64,000 nt of DNA from Acheta domesticus (Eukaryota; Arthropoda; Insecta; Orthoptera; Gryllidae), in NCBI GenBank assembly GCA_031308135.1, contig JAHLJT010009419.1:186993829-187057828 (forward strand), written 5' to 3'. The notes beneath the pieces were generated by a model. It saw only the letters and a program-made list of their open reading frames with translations, ran no database searches and was not told the origin of the DNA. This document shows, in pieces, positions 46,363 to 60,965 of the stretch (its first letter is position 1; every line of letters begins with the position of its first letter). The position numbers and the translations under genes were made by a program.

Positions 46363-46509
46363 ATTTAAATGTAGGGCGAATTGACTTTTGATCGGCTCGG
46401 ACGCGGCTATCCAATCAGGAGCTTCAAAATCAAATTTAAGTCGCAAAGAAGCTCCCAGTTGGATAATTGCGTAGCAGCTGATGGCTGTCAATTTGCCTTA
46501 CATTTAAAT
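46363..46509. repeat. 147-bp palindrome, mirror copy
   Basis: Reverse complement of 40027-40173. Confidence 0.8.
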
Positions 46510-47269
46510 GAGATTTTAGCACCCTGAGGCGAGCTGTTGTAGACGCGGGTGAACAGATGCCTCCCGATTCTGCCAGCGTTTGCTTGCGCTGCAAGCGTAG
46601 ATGGAGTGTTTAGAAGATAATAAACATTATACTCTAAAATCAAATAAGATTTCATTAAAAATATTAATAATTAATTTTACTAAATTGATTGCAATTCTCT
46701 TGAAAACTTGATGACAATTTGAATCTTGAATTCTTCTTTCCGTAACTACCCGCAGACTCCCGTAACTAAGACTTTGCCGGCTGTAATTGGGACATTTATG
46801 TAAAGTGCTATTCTGATAGACTTGTGTTGCAAAAGATATAAAGGGGTTGTGTGTTTGAAAGAAGAAATCAGTATAAAAGTTGATTATGGTGGATAGGTGA
46901 TGAAAGTTCTAATTCCTGATAATGACAATGATTTTTTTGGACGACCGAATGCTGATTTGTTTTAAAAAAGTGCAATTTTATACGTGCAGTTATGACGCTA
47001 TCAAATGTTAATTAAATAGTATTCAGAAAGTCTCATTTAGTCGAAATAAGATCCCTCCCTTCCAATTTCTTCATTACTTACCTCCAATTTATTCCAATAT
47101 TGCAAGTCTCACTTTAATGACTCGCTTTCTTCAAGGTGCATCATTGCATTACCCTCATCAACCTGCCTTCGCTTTCTCTTGCATTACCCACGCTCCTCAC
47201 CCGGACTTCCCTAACACCCCCACATCGAGCCCTCGCCCCTCCCACCTCCACCCCGCTCCTCCATCACCC

Positions 47270-47705
47270 CTTCCCCCCATCACCCCTTCCCCATCACCCC
47301 CTTCCCCCCATCACCCCTTCCCCCATCACCCCTTCCCCCCATCACCCCTTCCCCCATCACCCCTGTCCCCCATCACCCCTTCCCCCATCACCCCTTCCCC
47401 CATCACCCCTTCCCCCATCACCCCTTCCCCCATCACCCCTTCCCCCATCACCCCTTCCCCCATCACCCCTTCCCCCATCACCCCTTCTCCCCCATCACCC
47501 CTTCCCCCATCACCCCTTCCCCATCACCCCTCCCCCATCACCCCTCCCCCATCACCCCTTCCCCAGCACCCATTCCCCCCATCACCCCTTCCCCCATATC
47601 ACCCCTTCCCCATCACCCCTTCCCCCATCACCCCTTCCCCATCACCCCTTCCCCCATCACCCCTTCCCCCATCACCCCTCCCCCCTCACCCCTTCCCCCT
47701 CGTCC
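47270..47705 (-). repeat. 15-bp minisatellite, long allele
   Basis: Roughly 25-30 units of catcaccccttcccc with one- and two-base variants. The partner array 39165-39300 has about eight units. Confidence 0.93.
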
Positions 47706-48764
47706 ACGAGCCCTGACATTCCCGTCATCTTTGTTCTTCTTTTGGTCCCTCCAACCCGTCGCCATCCCCACCCGCTGCCCCGCTCCCTATTCCCCCTCCA
47801 CCTCCACCCTCGCCCAGGATAACCCCCACCCTTCCATTATCCGCCTTCGCCATATTATTCCCGATGACTTTTCCCTAACTCTGAGCATCCGTCGATCTCA
47901 CCAACAAATGCTATCATTCGCATCGTCCACAAAATTGAAACTAGGAAAAAAATGTTCCTGTCGCGCAATAAATGCTACCTGAAGTATATCTAATGGGAAA
48001 AAATATAGAAATAACTGTCAATGATACCACTAAAAAATATATAAAAAATTACAAATACATTTTGAGTCAATTCTTTACTCCTGTCCCAGACATTTCAAAA
48101 TCGGAACCTCAGCTTATCTTTCTCCACTAACCCGCTCACGTCGTTCAAAAGACTTATTGCAACCTACTTAATTACCTTCAGCAAAACAATGCAAAAATAT
48201 TGATTCGGCTTTAATAAAACAGCTTTTACCTATTTATTGAAAATGATGAAAACAACTAAGGCATTTTCAAAGCGATTGGACAGGCCCCTTCCTCGAGCAA
48301 TCTCAGAAACTCAAGTATTATGTAATATCAGTGGCGTACTCAATGATGGCGATAATGGGGCTTCAGTTCCCTCAAAAAGCCAATGATACATATTCAATCA
48401 TTTTGCTACTTTTCTATACTAACAAAAGTCATTCAAATACATCTATTGTTAACTTTATAAACATTAACTACAAGTCTGCAAATAAAAACTCATTTTATAT
48501 TCGGTTGTAAGTGAAAACAATCTTCAAAATCAAGAAAGTATCACGTGGGTTGCCACAACACCTGTGGCTCCCCCTTCCCCTTCACCTAGGTGCACCACTC
48601 TACGATACTACAATAATGAACCGTTCAAAACCTCGAAAGGCAGAATTACCAAACATCGATTACAATTAAAAACAACCCTCTCCGTTCCATTCCCCTCATT
48701 CCCACGATATTCCCACACCTACCCCCCACTCTTCTCCTCACCTTTCCCGCCGCACGGCTCCCCA

Positions 48765-49300
<536 letters not shown>

Positions 49301-51226
49301 GACTGAAAGCAAAGGGTTTACAAGCCTCCTGGAGAAAGGATAGCGTTGTACGTTTCTCACGAACCGCACGATCAGTTCATTAACGGAATGATTTTATGGG
49401 TTTGTGAGTGCTGTATGAGATGATTGGTAATACTTGGGACGAGTGAATTTAGGAGAAGAGATAAAAGCTTTATTACACTATTCGATTAAGTTATATTGTA
49501 ATTTGAATATCAGTGTTTTAACGTTAATTTAATGGTTGTTTTGCTTTTGCAAAGATGTCTCACTGATATTCCATAACCTTATAAAACTGATTGATTATAT
49601 TTCTTGTATTTCTTACCCACGTGTCCTTAGTACCTACGTAAATGTTAAAATATTGCACTTAAACAATTAATGAAAATGACAAGTAAATTCATCACAATAT
49701 TCCGATTACCATACAATATTGAGAAAAAGGTCACTAACTGTTTAACTCTGAAGACTTCTTTGACAGAATTTTTTCCAGGCCTGCAATGACTTTCGTTTTT
49801 GGACTCGCTTAGTCATTTGCTAAATCAGCAGAGATGTGTGAGATGGCATGTTTGTCAGTCTTGTGAGTGGTTTGTTGTAATTTTTTTTGCTGTGATGAAA
49901 CAAGTCTCTCCCTTTAACACACTATCACACTTTCACTTTCCCCCCAGTCGTTCTAGCGTGGCTTCTGTAAATCCGGGTGATGGGTGAATGCAATATACCG
50001 TTAACCGCATGACGATTTTATCCTAGTTTACGGCTTACACAGACATCATTGCGTAGCGCATAAATTGCCGACACTATTCGCGCTTTAATAAAAGGGTACT
50101 GTAATGTGAACAACTTTCACCTCTGTTGCATATTTTTCTTTATTTTCGTTTCTAGATCGTATAGCTTTACATACATTACATTATATTCTTACCAATAATA
50201 AAAGAAAACCTAATTGATGGAGATAATGGAGCAATGATTGAAAAAAATATATAAGCACATTTATGTCTTGCATAACAGGTTGAAATACTTAATGAGACAT
50301 TAATTACGCTACCACGATGCAATGAACAAAAGAAAGTGAAGTAATTGTATTTGATGGCTGGTTCTGAGCGTTCCATAGCCTATAATTATACAAAAACTTA
50401 GTGTGTTATTACCCTTTAGTTCAAGGAAGTGCAAAACCTCAAGCTTCATTACACGATTACCACATCAGCTACATTATTAACAGCCATACATGTACTAAAA
50501 TAAATTATTGAACTTTTAATTTGCATTGAAGATAAAATGAGAAAGCTAATTATATTATATATTAGATTCAGTTACATTTTTAACAAATGTATAGTTTGGC
50601 TCAGGAAATTATTTCAGGTTTAACTGAAATCGTAAAATGCTATGAAAACAAATAGCCTGTAACAAATCTGAAGATTAAGAAAATTAGGAAAATTTATCAA
50701 TGGTTGTTTTGAATCTGGAATGAAATTGAACTGAAAGGCTAGGTACACGATTTAATACATTTCATTTTTACATTTACGCGTGATTGCAACCAATTATGTT
50801 CGTTTCTAACAGCACAGATCAAGTTTCTACCAGGCCGATGTAATGCATGTGAAATCAATTCTATTAGTGAATTGTAATAGAAATCCGACGTTACAATTAC
50901 TGACATCAATGTGAATAAAGTGGTTTTAACCCAAAGAGTTTAAAAATATCTGCTAAAAATCTCATTTTCTTTTATTCAAAAAATAAGCTCAAGTGAACCG
51001 AGAAAATGTAGATAATGGACAAAACTGAGTATCAATGGAAGAGAATGAGTTAGAAATGAGACTTCATCCAATATGACAGTAGATGTTCCGAATAAATATC
51101 TCAATGATGATCCTAGGCCTTCGTTTTATAATGTGATATTTAGAATTTAAAGAGCAATGTTGTGTTCGGTTATTTTACAGATAGAAGCAAAAATTAAGAC
51201 ATCTCTGAATATTTATAGCACACAGT

Positions 51227-51512
51227 AATTCCTCGACATACGTGGATTCGCTATTCGCGAGTTCCGAACATTCTGGATTAGAGAAATGCGAAAGGTTTTA
51301 ACATTCGCGACTTCAACATTCGCGAGTGCGTCTTTTAGTCCTACTACATTTTCTTTATTATCATAATCATCATCATTATCATCTGGGAAACGAAATCGGC
51401 AGACCTCGGAGCTCGAAGTATACATTTCTTAAAAAATTTCACAGGCATTCAACACAAATTTCACACACATTAAAATAATTAAATTCAGTTGCGTCAAATT
51501 GGAGGTAAGGGT
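51227..51512 (+). mobile_element. Truncated pogo/Tigger-like element, mirror copy
   Basis: Starts cagtaattcctcgacatacg; partner of 35367-35666. Confidence 0.78.
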
Positions 51513-52446
51513 TAGAAAGGTAGGTTGAGCGATTCGAAAAAAGAGTAGACAGTAAAGGTGGAGCAAATGTGGCATCTTCAGCGCAAGTTGTGGAATATAC
51601 AATAAGAGGAAAGGGATCACTTTAGGAGGCCGGGAAAACAGATGAAATGAGGATGAAAGCAACATGCCTAACCTGTAATGCTTGATGTTTTTTTTTAACG
51701 ACCTGGATCACAGTAGACATCTCCGTAACCCATCGCGGATCACCTGCGGTTTGTGATGCGAGAGTGAAAATCTTTGTTGGCATGCCATCGTATAGCGAAT
51801 ACCGTATAATGATACCAAAGACAAAAGCTCAGAGATGTTTATCTGCACTTTATTTAGAAACGGCCAAGTAAAATCTCGGTTATTGAAAATTAGCGATGTT
51901 ATTCTTTTTGTGAAAATATACTTTGACCATCAAGAAACATCTTTTATATTTCATCATAACCATCTTTCTAATAAAAAACAATAGGAGTCTCTAATCCATT
52001 TGTATTGTAATTTGTAATTCACGTTCTTTGTGTTTGAAACAATGCCTTACGTTCCCATCTCATTGTATTTTAACTTACTTGTTCCCTTATACAAAGTAAT
52101 TTACTTTAATTTTAACTCAGTATAGACACAAGCCACGTTCAGTTAGAGGGTGTCCTGAAAAAGCAATGAGCCATGATTGTTTCTGTGGTCAAGAACTTAT
52201 AGGAATGCTGAGTCATAAATTGCCATAACCTAAGTCAGACATATATGTTTCTTGAAACGTTTTTAACACAAAGAATGTAGACAAAAGTTAACGATATTAA
52301 CAATTAACGAAATTGAATAACTGCCGTTTATTTGATTATTTGGATGATGATTTCTTGTCGATCTCTGGTTGTTAAAATAAGTAAACTTCAATTTTAACAA
52401 TAAGAAATCAAACGATAATTAATAATTTGAAGAATATTTAGCAATG

Positions 52447-55400
52447 TTTTTTTCAATAATGTTTATTATTTTGAATAGGGTACATGGTTAAGTTTAACAA
52501 TAGAAACGTTTTCACAAGTTTTTGATGCTTATTATCTACATTAAAAACTAAACTATTACTTCTTTACAACTATTTCTCAGGGAGAGGAAACCCACTGAAC
52601 ACCTCACAAAGAATCATATAAATTTGAAAATTGTATATAATGTGCTTGGGAAATCTATTTTTTATTCCGGTGGCGTTTCTGGGTGCTTTGCCTAGGTTAG
52701 GTTGGGATAGTTGTGTAATTGATGGTATATTGTTATACAAATTATGGAATAACTTAGTTATGTGGTTTATGATAGGCTTTATTTCAATTTATTTATGAAG
52801 TTGTTTGTTTGTGATGAACCAGGGTACATTGGTTATTGTTCGCAGGAATTTATTCTGTATGATATGCAATTTATGAATATTGTTTTTTGCGGCGTTAATC
52901 CAGACAGCGCAGTCATAGAGCATTATGGGTCTTATTACATCTATATTTTGTGCTTGGCATTTTCTGCTTTCTTGGAAAATGCTGCTTCCCACTTTCTATT
53001 CTTAATTTTCTGTGGTTGTTTATTAATGGGTTATTTGGATTAGTTTGACTTTCGTTTGTTATGTTTTAATGTTTATATGTTCTTTTCAGTTAAGTTTTGT
53101 GTCTAAAGATAGTCCTAGATATCTCACTGTTTTGTTTTGTGAAGTCCAAGGAATAGTGTCATTGTTCGGTGTGAGAGGTGGTAGTATTGAAATTGTTTTA
53201 AATGAAAAGATTTTTGCTGTTGACTTAGATTTAATTTAATTTTACATTTGTTAGACCAAGCACTGATTTGGTTCAGATCTTGTTGTATTGTGTTTTTTAA
53301 TATATCAAATGATGTGCTAGAACCATACAATGCTGTATCATCTGCAAATTGTGCTATATTGATTTTGTTGGATGTAGGGATATCAGCTGTGTAAATATTA
53401 AATAATATAGGTGACAATGGGGAGCCCTGAGAAAGTCCAGCCAAAATTGGTTTGGGGTTTGAGAGATGTTTATATATTAAAACTGCAAACGTTCTATTGC
53501 TTATGAAGCTATTGATGATGTTGGTTAAATATTTGGGTGTACCATTGATTTTAAGTTTGTACATGAGAGCTTCATGCCATACTCTTATCATATGCTTGTG
53601 AAATCTCTAGGAAGGTTGATATTGCGACCACCACCGTCTTTGGGATAAGGGAGAGGGATTTTTAATAATCTCCCTAGGATGTTTGGTAGCTCAGTCGGGA
53701 TGACGGTGGGCCACATAAAAAAAATTGAAATTGGTGGGATCAAGGACGTGGGTTCTCTACACTACGGTCTCGCGAATCATTCAGATAAAAACACAGATTT
53801 CTTAAAAACCTTACTATAATCTTGAGTTGAAAAATTTTTTGGCATAGAAATCTCATACACTTGACACTCATAAATACATATAAAAACACAAAATACGCTG
53901 TCAATTGCTGAAAATAGAATACACAAGAAAATCCTGAAATCTATACACTCTTCTCTTTGCTATTTACGAATTGTCACCGTCTTTCTCATCAAATCAAAAT
54001 TTTACTAGGCCTTCACACATTCTTTGGTACAATTTATATTCTCTTTCATGTGACAAAAGAATTTAAGTTTTTACTGTTACTATTTTTATAAAGAATAAGG
54101 ATAAAGAAAGATTGATTCTGTAAGTTATAAAAAAATTACTCTCTTCTTTAACTAGCTGAACATTAAATCTTTTTCTCAGTTTACACAGAATTATTCTATC
54201 TGCTTCGTTACACGAGTTCTGGGCACTAGAACGTTTGTAAAAGGAACTTTCTTCCTTTGAAATCCTTTTCAATAAGGGGTTTCGTTCGCCGACTTCTGAA
54301 ACTCGAGCAGTGGCGACTTCGGTGACCTTGATGCTGGGTGTTTCCCTTCGCTGCTCGCTCCACTGGTCGGGTACCGTTACCAAAGCTCCCTTGCAGTATA
54401 ACTCTCTCTGGGCCAACGGTGTGGTTAAATATTCTTCTTTTGCCAACGTAAGTGTTTCAACTGTATGTCGCTAATATTTTCCAATTATATCCAGTAGACT
54501 TCAATTCAATATAATAAGCGAAGAGCATATAAAGAGAATAAAGAATAAAAAAGAAAAGCTGAAAAAGAAGGATATAAAAACCACGTGTTAGATTCTAATC
54601 AATTATAAGTAACAGGGCTCCTGCCCCTCTTCCCACTGTTCTTAAAACATCTTGTTAATAATTCTTAAATAGTAATTCTCTTCGCACTAATTCAAAGAAT
54701 TAATTAGCTCTTCCTTTTGTCTTTGAAGAGCTCTGATGCCTTTTCTTTGTCAGGATTGATGGCGTCCACGTTGACACGCTACGTCCATTCAACCTCGCTG
54801 CTTGCCGACAGGCTTCGAAAAGGAACGGGATGTGCTGTATGTCTCGCTGTTACCCTAGCCAAGCGATTCTAGTGAACTCTTGTGATAACTATGAGAACTA
54901 ATCAGTAGCTCTCTTCTGTCTGTGCGGCGCGCGCTATGAGTACCGATGCTCTTCGTGCGGGCGATAAATGTGCCACGTTCTCATGAGCTTTCGGAGGGAA
55001 AACGGATGGTCACAATATAGTATGTAGTTTTCTTTGGAATGCTGTATGAATATGTTTAGTGATTCTTAATTATTGATGAGAGGTTGATCACTTTTCTGTG
55101 AATCCAAATTAATGTCTGGGAATTATGCCATTTTTGTTGAAGTAACTGTTGAGTTTTTCTGAATGATTTTCTCTGGGATTTTTGATAAAGAGGGTAACAA
55201 GTTCATTGCTCTATAATTTTCTACATTTGATGGATTATTGTTTGGTTTTGGTATGGGTATTACTAAACAGTGTTTCCATAAAAGTGGAAAATATCCTGTT
55301 CTTAGTGAAGAGTTATAAATATTATTTAAGAATGATATGGCTTGGTTTGGTAGATTTTTGAGGATTTTGTTGTTTTTCTATCATGCCCTAGGGCCTTTTT

Positions 55401-57890
55401 TGGGAGGAGTGCTTTTAGTATGTTTGTTATTTCCTGAGAAGATGTGAATTCTGGTTCTGGAGTGTTCACTATAGTTGGGAAATATTGCTCTCTGTGTGAT
55501 TGTTTGGTGTAGGTTGTGTGGGTGGGAGTCATTATGTTTGAATGTATCTTCAAAATGTTAGTGCTAGTGTTTCAGCTTTTTCAAAAGGTGAGAATTTTTC
55601 CCCTATGCTAGTATTAAGTTGAGGAATGGTATTCTTTTTGTTAAGTATTTTATTTTTAAATTGCCACAATGTATTGTTACTTGAGGTTAATATTTGGATC
55701 ATGTTATATTGTTGTGAAAAGTGTTTTTTGTTAATGTGAGTTAATAGATTTAGTTCCTTTTTGACTTCAAGGTGTCTAGGGTGATTCCATAATCTTATTG
55801 TTTTATTCTTTGTGTGGATTAGATTTTTTTATGCTTTTGGGTAGTTAATTTTTTATTCTGTGTTTATAAGTGATGTGTGTGATTTAATGTTCTATAGTTC
55901 ACTTAATATAATGGTATTGAGTATTGTTATTGCTTCATCTATTTCTGGAGGAGTAGTTAAGATTTTAAATTATGGGATGAATGTTTTGGCGTTATTTTTA
56001 AATTTGTGCCAATTTTGTGTGTGTGTTGATCTGAGGAATGGGTGAGTGTGTGGGGAGTGAATGTTGTGTATTACTGGTAGATGATCTGAATCCATTTCAT
56101 GGTGTACTGTGGAGAAAAATGTTGTTTGTTTGTTATACCTATGTCTAATAGGTCTGAGTAGTAGGTTGGTTCCCTAGAGGGATCATATGTGTAGTAGGTT
56201 GGTTCTTTGGGGGCTATTATATTTAGTTTGTGGTAGTTTATTACATGTAGTAATTGTATCCCAGCTGAATTATTACTTTTACATCCCCACTGTACATATT
56301 TTGTATTAAGATCACCTAGGATTATTGTTGGAGTACCTTGATTAATAATAACACTGTGATTGGTACGTTGGACTTTTACATTGGAGGCTTATATGCTACT
56401 ATGAGTGTAGTTTCCAGGTTGTTGTTATTAGTAAACTCGCCGCTGTTTCAATACCAGTGTTTGGTGGTAGAATTATTTGATGGTAGTGTGGTAGAAGAGT
56501 GTAGTAGATGGTAGAAGAATCAGTAGATGGTAGTGTGGTAGAATAGAACATGGTAATGTGCTCTTTATTAGTATCATTACTCTTCATTACTATTTTGTCT
56601 CTCTGTTTTGATTACTTTATAATCTGGTAGGCTAAACTTTGCCCTATTGTTTAAATGTTTGAGTTATACATGCAAAGTCTATTTTTTTTATCTTGCAAGA
56701 AGTATTTCAGTTCATTGGCTTTATTGATTATTCCATTTACATTCCAATTAAGTATGATCAACGTATTAATTTGTGTTTCTTGCATGATTATTAATGTATG
56801 CTGAGATGGATGATTGAATGTTGTTTATTATGGATGGGATAATTGAGTTGATTATATTATGTGAATAGCTATTGTGATGATCAGGGAGTTGAGAAAGCTG
56901 TTCTCGTTTGTATGTGCATGAGAGTTTAGACTTTGGGGGTTATTACGTTGATTAAAATTGTGAGCTTTCTTTCTGTTGTTTATGTGTCTAAAGTTTGGGA
57001 TGTTTTGGGAGAGTCTCGGCCCGGGTAAGTTATTTTTGGTATTTTGAGGTGGCGCTGTTGAAGGTTCATTGGTTCTGGTTCTATTTTGGGGATTATTGAG
57101 GTTAGGGTTTTGGCAGATTTGTTTATAATAAGAGCATTCTACTGTTCTGCTCTGTGGTTTCCTTGAAAATTGTAACATTTGAATGGCTCATTTTTATGGG
57201 GACATGTTGCAGCATAATGAGTTTTGGAACATAAATACATGCTATTTTATACTAACAATTATTTTTTGTATGGCTAAAGTCTAAACATCTAATACATTGA
57301 ATGGGGCCTTTAGGTCTCCTTCTCCTCTCAGCTTTTACAATGAGATTACAAACATGTCTTATTTCTAAAATAGTTTATATATTTTCTTCCCCGTTGAGTT
57401 CGGCTGCTATTACTGGAGTTGGGTTATTGTCTTTCCCGAGTTTGGTAAGTTTAATGAGTGATGGGTGTTTCTCATTCAATTCAGTGTAGATTACTTTCTC
57501 TGTGATTGATATTTGTAGGTTTTTTAATGCAACTGAGAATATATTTTTGTTGGGTCCTTGTAAGTATGAAATTGTCTTCCTGTGTTATATATTTGGTTAT
57601 GCCTCTGAAGTTACTGATTTTCTCTGGTTGTATTTTTACTCTATTATTTATGAATTGAAGCGTGAAACTATTTGATACTTTAGTATTGATTTTCTTAGCA
57701 ATGATTAAAAGATTGCATCTTGTCTATCGTAATCTTTTATCTCTTACGATATCTCATGATCTTGTAGCTTATCGTTGTTTAATCCCTGATATCGTCAGAG
57801 ATTTTGTTGGAGATTTTCTAAGTCATATTGAGGCTTATGTATCAAACAGCTCATAATCCATTCCACATTTAATTATCAGGTCAAACAACT
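52447..57890 (-). mobile_element. Jockey-like LINE with LTR insertion, mirror copy
   Basis: Same structure as 28990-34422 on the opposite strand. RT palm piece at 53124-53591 (one Leu-to-Phe difference from the other arm), C-terminal piece at 52789-52992, endonuclease/RT start at about 55019-56785, ORF1 at about 56850-57860 with its tail frame at 56852-57178. The same main disabling breaks are present, so they predate the divergence of the arms. Confidence 0.9.
53623..55014. mobile_element. Solo-LTR-like insertion, mirror copy, 1392 bp
   Basis: Begins TGCGACCA, ends TGGTCACA, and is flanked by ATAT (53619-53622 and 55015-55018). A ggatataaaaacc TATA-like word (about 54569) is followed by cacgtg. 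A 127-codon minus frame (54063-54446) is open here but has no recognised motif. Confidence 0.65.
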
Positions 57891-58180
57891 ATCGGTTCGT
57901 TCGAAGATGAGGGACTAGCACATTATTTGAACTCGAAAATGAGAGTTTCGAATGTCAAAGAGAAAAAAAAACGGTGCGCGCTTCGAGACCCTTCTCTTGA
58001 AGCTCCTGCATTCGCCTGCAATTGATTCGGAGGAAAAAACTTAAATGATAGAGAAAATCGACCGTCTGAACTCCTGTGGACTACTAGAATTCTAAGCCAG
58101 GAAGTGGTCAGCTTCGACATAAGTAATTTAGCTGTTGTCCAATAATGCGAACATTGCCAGATCTTGTTCTATTGATTATT

Positions 58181-58700
58181 TCGTGCTTCTGGCGTGACAA
58201 CTGCTATAGTCATTAGTTACGTAGGTGAAGTGCATGATTTTCAAGGCAGATGGCGGTGATCTTTCCTCGATTGGATGAGATGAGATCCAGTGCCGACCTA
58301 CAGGTCGGATTGAGTTTTTCTTCCCCATCCGGGTATCTCTCATCAGCAGGTTACCCGCTCAGATCGAAACAAGCCCGACTGTTCTCCAGACGTGTGTGGT
58401 AGGGTAGTTGATGCAAATGTAAGGGGTGAGGATAGGACAAGGGAGAGAAAGGAAAGATCTCGCGCGGTCCGAGGCCCGTTTGTTAGGGTACTGCTTCGGT
58501 ATTCGCCTGGCATTGACCGGAGAAACCAAGGAAAACTACCGATCAGAGGAGCCTGCAGCTAGAATTCTCTTCTAGACAGCGGTGGAATTAACCTAGCTAT
58601 CTAGCTAGCGACGAAAATCCTGCCACCGTCTGCACTCGAACCTGAAACCTCCTGGTCAGAGGCACCGCTGCGATTAGGTGATGCTCTGAAACATCAAAGT
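58181..58700 (-). mobile_element. SINE (family A), near full-length
   Basis: Colinear with 11797-12378: gcttctggcgtgacaact, ccgacctacaggtcg, gtgtggtagggtag, gaggataggacaa, ggcccgtttgttagggtact, gaccggagaaacca, cagacagcggtggaatt, and the tRNA-like head (58640-58700) with box-B-like ggttcgagtgc on the minus strand. No clear target duplication. Confidence 0.85.
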
Positions 58701-59170
58701 CGGTGGCGAGGTCTTAAACTTAGGGCCTCTCAACGTAGGATGAAGCTTCAGTTCGGGATTCGCAGCCACATTCTTTAACGCAGATGATCTGACATGTTTT
58801 TGCTAACGTCCGAGCTTTGGATATATGGATATATGTCCATTGATCACCTGTCACATGGTCTGAATTATTGCTATTTTCTAATTCTGCCCCCACATAGGCG
58901 CCCAACACTACTAAATGTTTTTGACCGCCGTCAGGGCACCCACAAAACAAGGGGCTGACTTTCCTGTACTCCTGTCATTTCCTGGTCGAACGAAAAAGAG
59001 ATGGAATTAGGACAGACATTGTTGAAGGGTGTAGGTAATTGTGCTTGGTATTTAGCGAGGGTTCTTTTATATTCAAGGAACAAGGCATCGGTACACACTG
59101 AATATTTCTCACTTTTCGAAAATCCCCACCCTCACCAGTCAAGTTAACTCCCGCGAACTTGGTTATCTGA
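58701..59170. other. Spacer, nothing recognised
   Basis: No supported gene or element. Confidence 0.5.
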
Positions 59171-59845
59171 TTAAGGTAGCTGCCTACTCAAGAAAAAAAC
59201 ATTCTACAATTTTGTGTCTATTTCTTTTCCTTTGTATATTTGATTTCTTTATGGTTTTAAATATCAAATATTAAAAAAAATCCAAATTGTTTATAAGTAA
59301 TTGGCAAAAATTCAGGTTTTTGCTTCAAACATAATAACTCTTCCTCAAATTGATATATTTTGAAAATTATTTTTTTTAAATTAATCACAATGAAAATATC
59401 TAGTGAATGAACCAGAATAGTAACGATACCGTGAAAACTAACGAGTCAGGACTTGTTTATTTGAGAAAAAATTATGTAAATTCTGTCTGGGAATTTCAGT
59501 TCATAAAACTGAAAATTTTAGTAACAGGTTAACAATGCTAGTTCAACCACTAGAGAATTTTATGGGTTACATGTTGCAAAAAGAATTATCTTCATAGCTT
59601 TTGATTTATGACGTTTTGAAGTGCTTTAATATGCTGAAAATTTGCATTGCGAGAAAATGCATCTGACGTTCACTCACTTAGGGCTAAACAGTTGACACTT
59701 GATTCGAAAAAAAATTTTAAAAACCAAGAAACGTAGCAAGAAACGGTTTGAGGAATTTAAAAGAGAATAAAACAGAGCATAAGAAAAATTGAATAATACT
59801 ACATTTAACGATTTTTCATCACCCTCGGGTAGACAGCTACCTTAA
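59171..59845. mobile_element. 667-bp TIR element flanked by TTAA
   Basis: The left ttaa (59171-59174) is followed by ggtagctgcctactc; the right end gggtagacagctacc (59827-59841) is followed by ttaa (59842-59845). The 15-bp ends are inverted repeats with two mismatches. The 667-bp AT-rich interior has no transposase. TTAA targets are typical of piggyBac-type elements, but the GGTA end differs from the usual CCYT, so the superfamily is uncertain. Confidence 0.8.
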
Positions 59846-59879
59846 ACTACCCGCTTGCTTTTTACTGCTCTGAAGAGTC

Positions 59880-60190
59880 CCCGATCCCCAGAGAGAGTGC
59901 AGCGAAGACGGCCGAGCCTCCCTCGCTGCGCCGAGTGACGCGAACGAAGGGTCATCGGCTCGGGCGGAGAAAGTTGAGTGAACGTGCAAGAGTAAATTGC
60001 ATCTTCAGCACGAACGTTACGTAACCGGGAAACCGGTATCTTGCGCGCGACCTTCGCCGACTCCTTTCGGTCTCCGTGCGTTCAGGGTCGCCACAGTCGC
60101 ATCACAGCGTCTCGTGCTGACTCACCGCTGTCGTGCGCTGGAGATGTGGGCGTTAGCTCTGGACGACAGGGGCTCTTTTAGAAAGTGTCT
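59880..60190. promoter_or_regulatory. CpG-rich block beside the TTAA element
   Basis: A short CpG-rich interval (gccgagcctccctcgctgcg and similar) in AT-rich DNA. A 78-codon plus frame (59997-60233) has no recognised domain. Candidate regulatory region only. Confidence 0.3.
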
Positions 60191-60690
60191 CTTTTATTCC
60201 TTGTATATTTATAACAATGAAATAAATATGTAATAAATTAATAAGTGAATAAATAAATGTATTTGGCATTTTTTGGTCGATGTCAAATTTAAAAATTGCA
60301 AAACTTTTACTTTTCCGTCTTCCGTCCTGCATTTTCAAGATTGAAGCTAGATATTTCTGTCTAAACGCAAACTATTACTCAGTATTACATCTTTAACTTA
60401 TTTTCGGTAGTTTTTCTCGATATGAGTAGTTTCCAGGAATTTTTAGTTCAACCGTAGTATTTTCTAAAGAGTCGGGATCGGCGGAATAGGAGTGCAGCGG
60501 GTTGGAGCACGAATGAAGGAAACGTGGCGGTGATGGAAGGTGGAGCGGGAAGGGATGGCAGAACGAGAACGGAGTAGTTATAGGCACATCTTGGCGGGTG
60601 TGTAAAAGAAATGACTTCCATTTCTCACGGCGGATAGAATTTATTCCTTTTCTAATCTAATAAATCATTGTGATGAGTAAATGCCGAAGC
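60191..60690. other. AT-rich spacer, nothing recognised
   Basis: No supported gene or element. Confidence 0.5.
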
Positions 60691-60965
60691 AAAGTCGGTT
60701 TACTTCCGGTAGTTGGGTAAAAGGGGAAATGTTTTTGAATGAAGAGAAAATCAACATAAAATTGTAATTGTAATTCACTCGATGCGAACTTAACTTCCGG
60801 GAGATACCAAATGATCTTCTGCTACAGAGCCAAGTATAACCTGCAATATCTGTTGGAAAACGACATTTGCAGTTCAACGGAATCGAGGAGCGCTTTAGAA
60901 CACGTCGCCATCTTTTAAATGCGATCTCCGCTGCCGACAAATCACGAGCGTGCTTTCCCTAGCCC
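60691..60965 (-). promoter_or_regulatory. Candidate housekeeping-type promoter (ETS and YY1-like sites)
   Basis: Two ETS-like sites (acttccggta near 60704 and acttccggga near 60792) and a YY1-like cgccatctt (about 60907-60915) cluster within 220 bp in CpG-enriched sequence. A minus frame (60665-60940) beginning near the YY1-like site (MSAAEIAFKRW...) has no known domain. The motif cluster is suggestive only. Confidence 0.25.

Noticed and set aside
54063..54446. 127-codon gene inside the LTR-like insertion
   Set aside because: Disrupted in the other arm and without any recognised motif.
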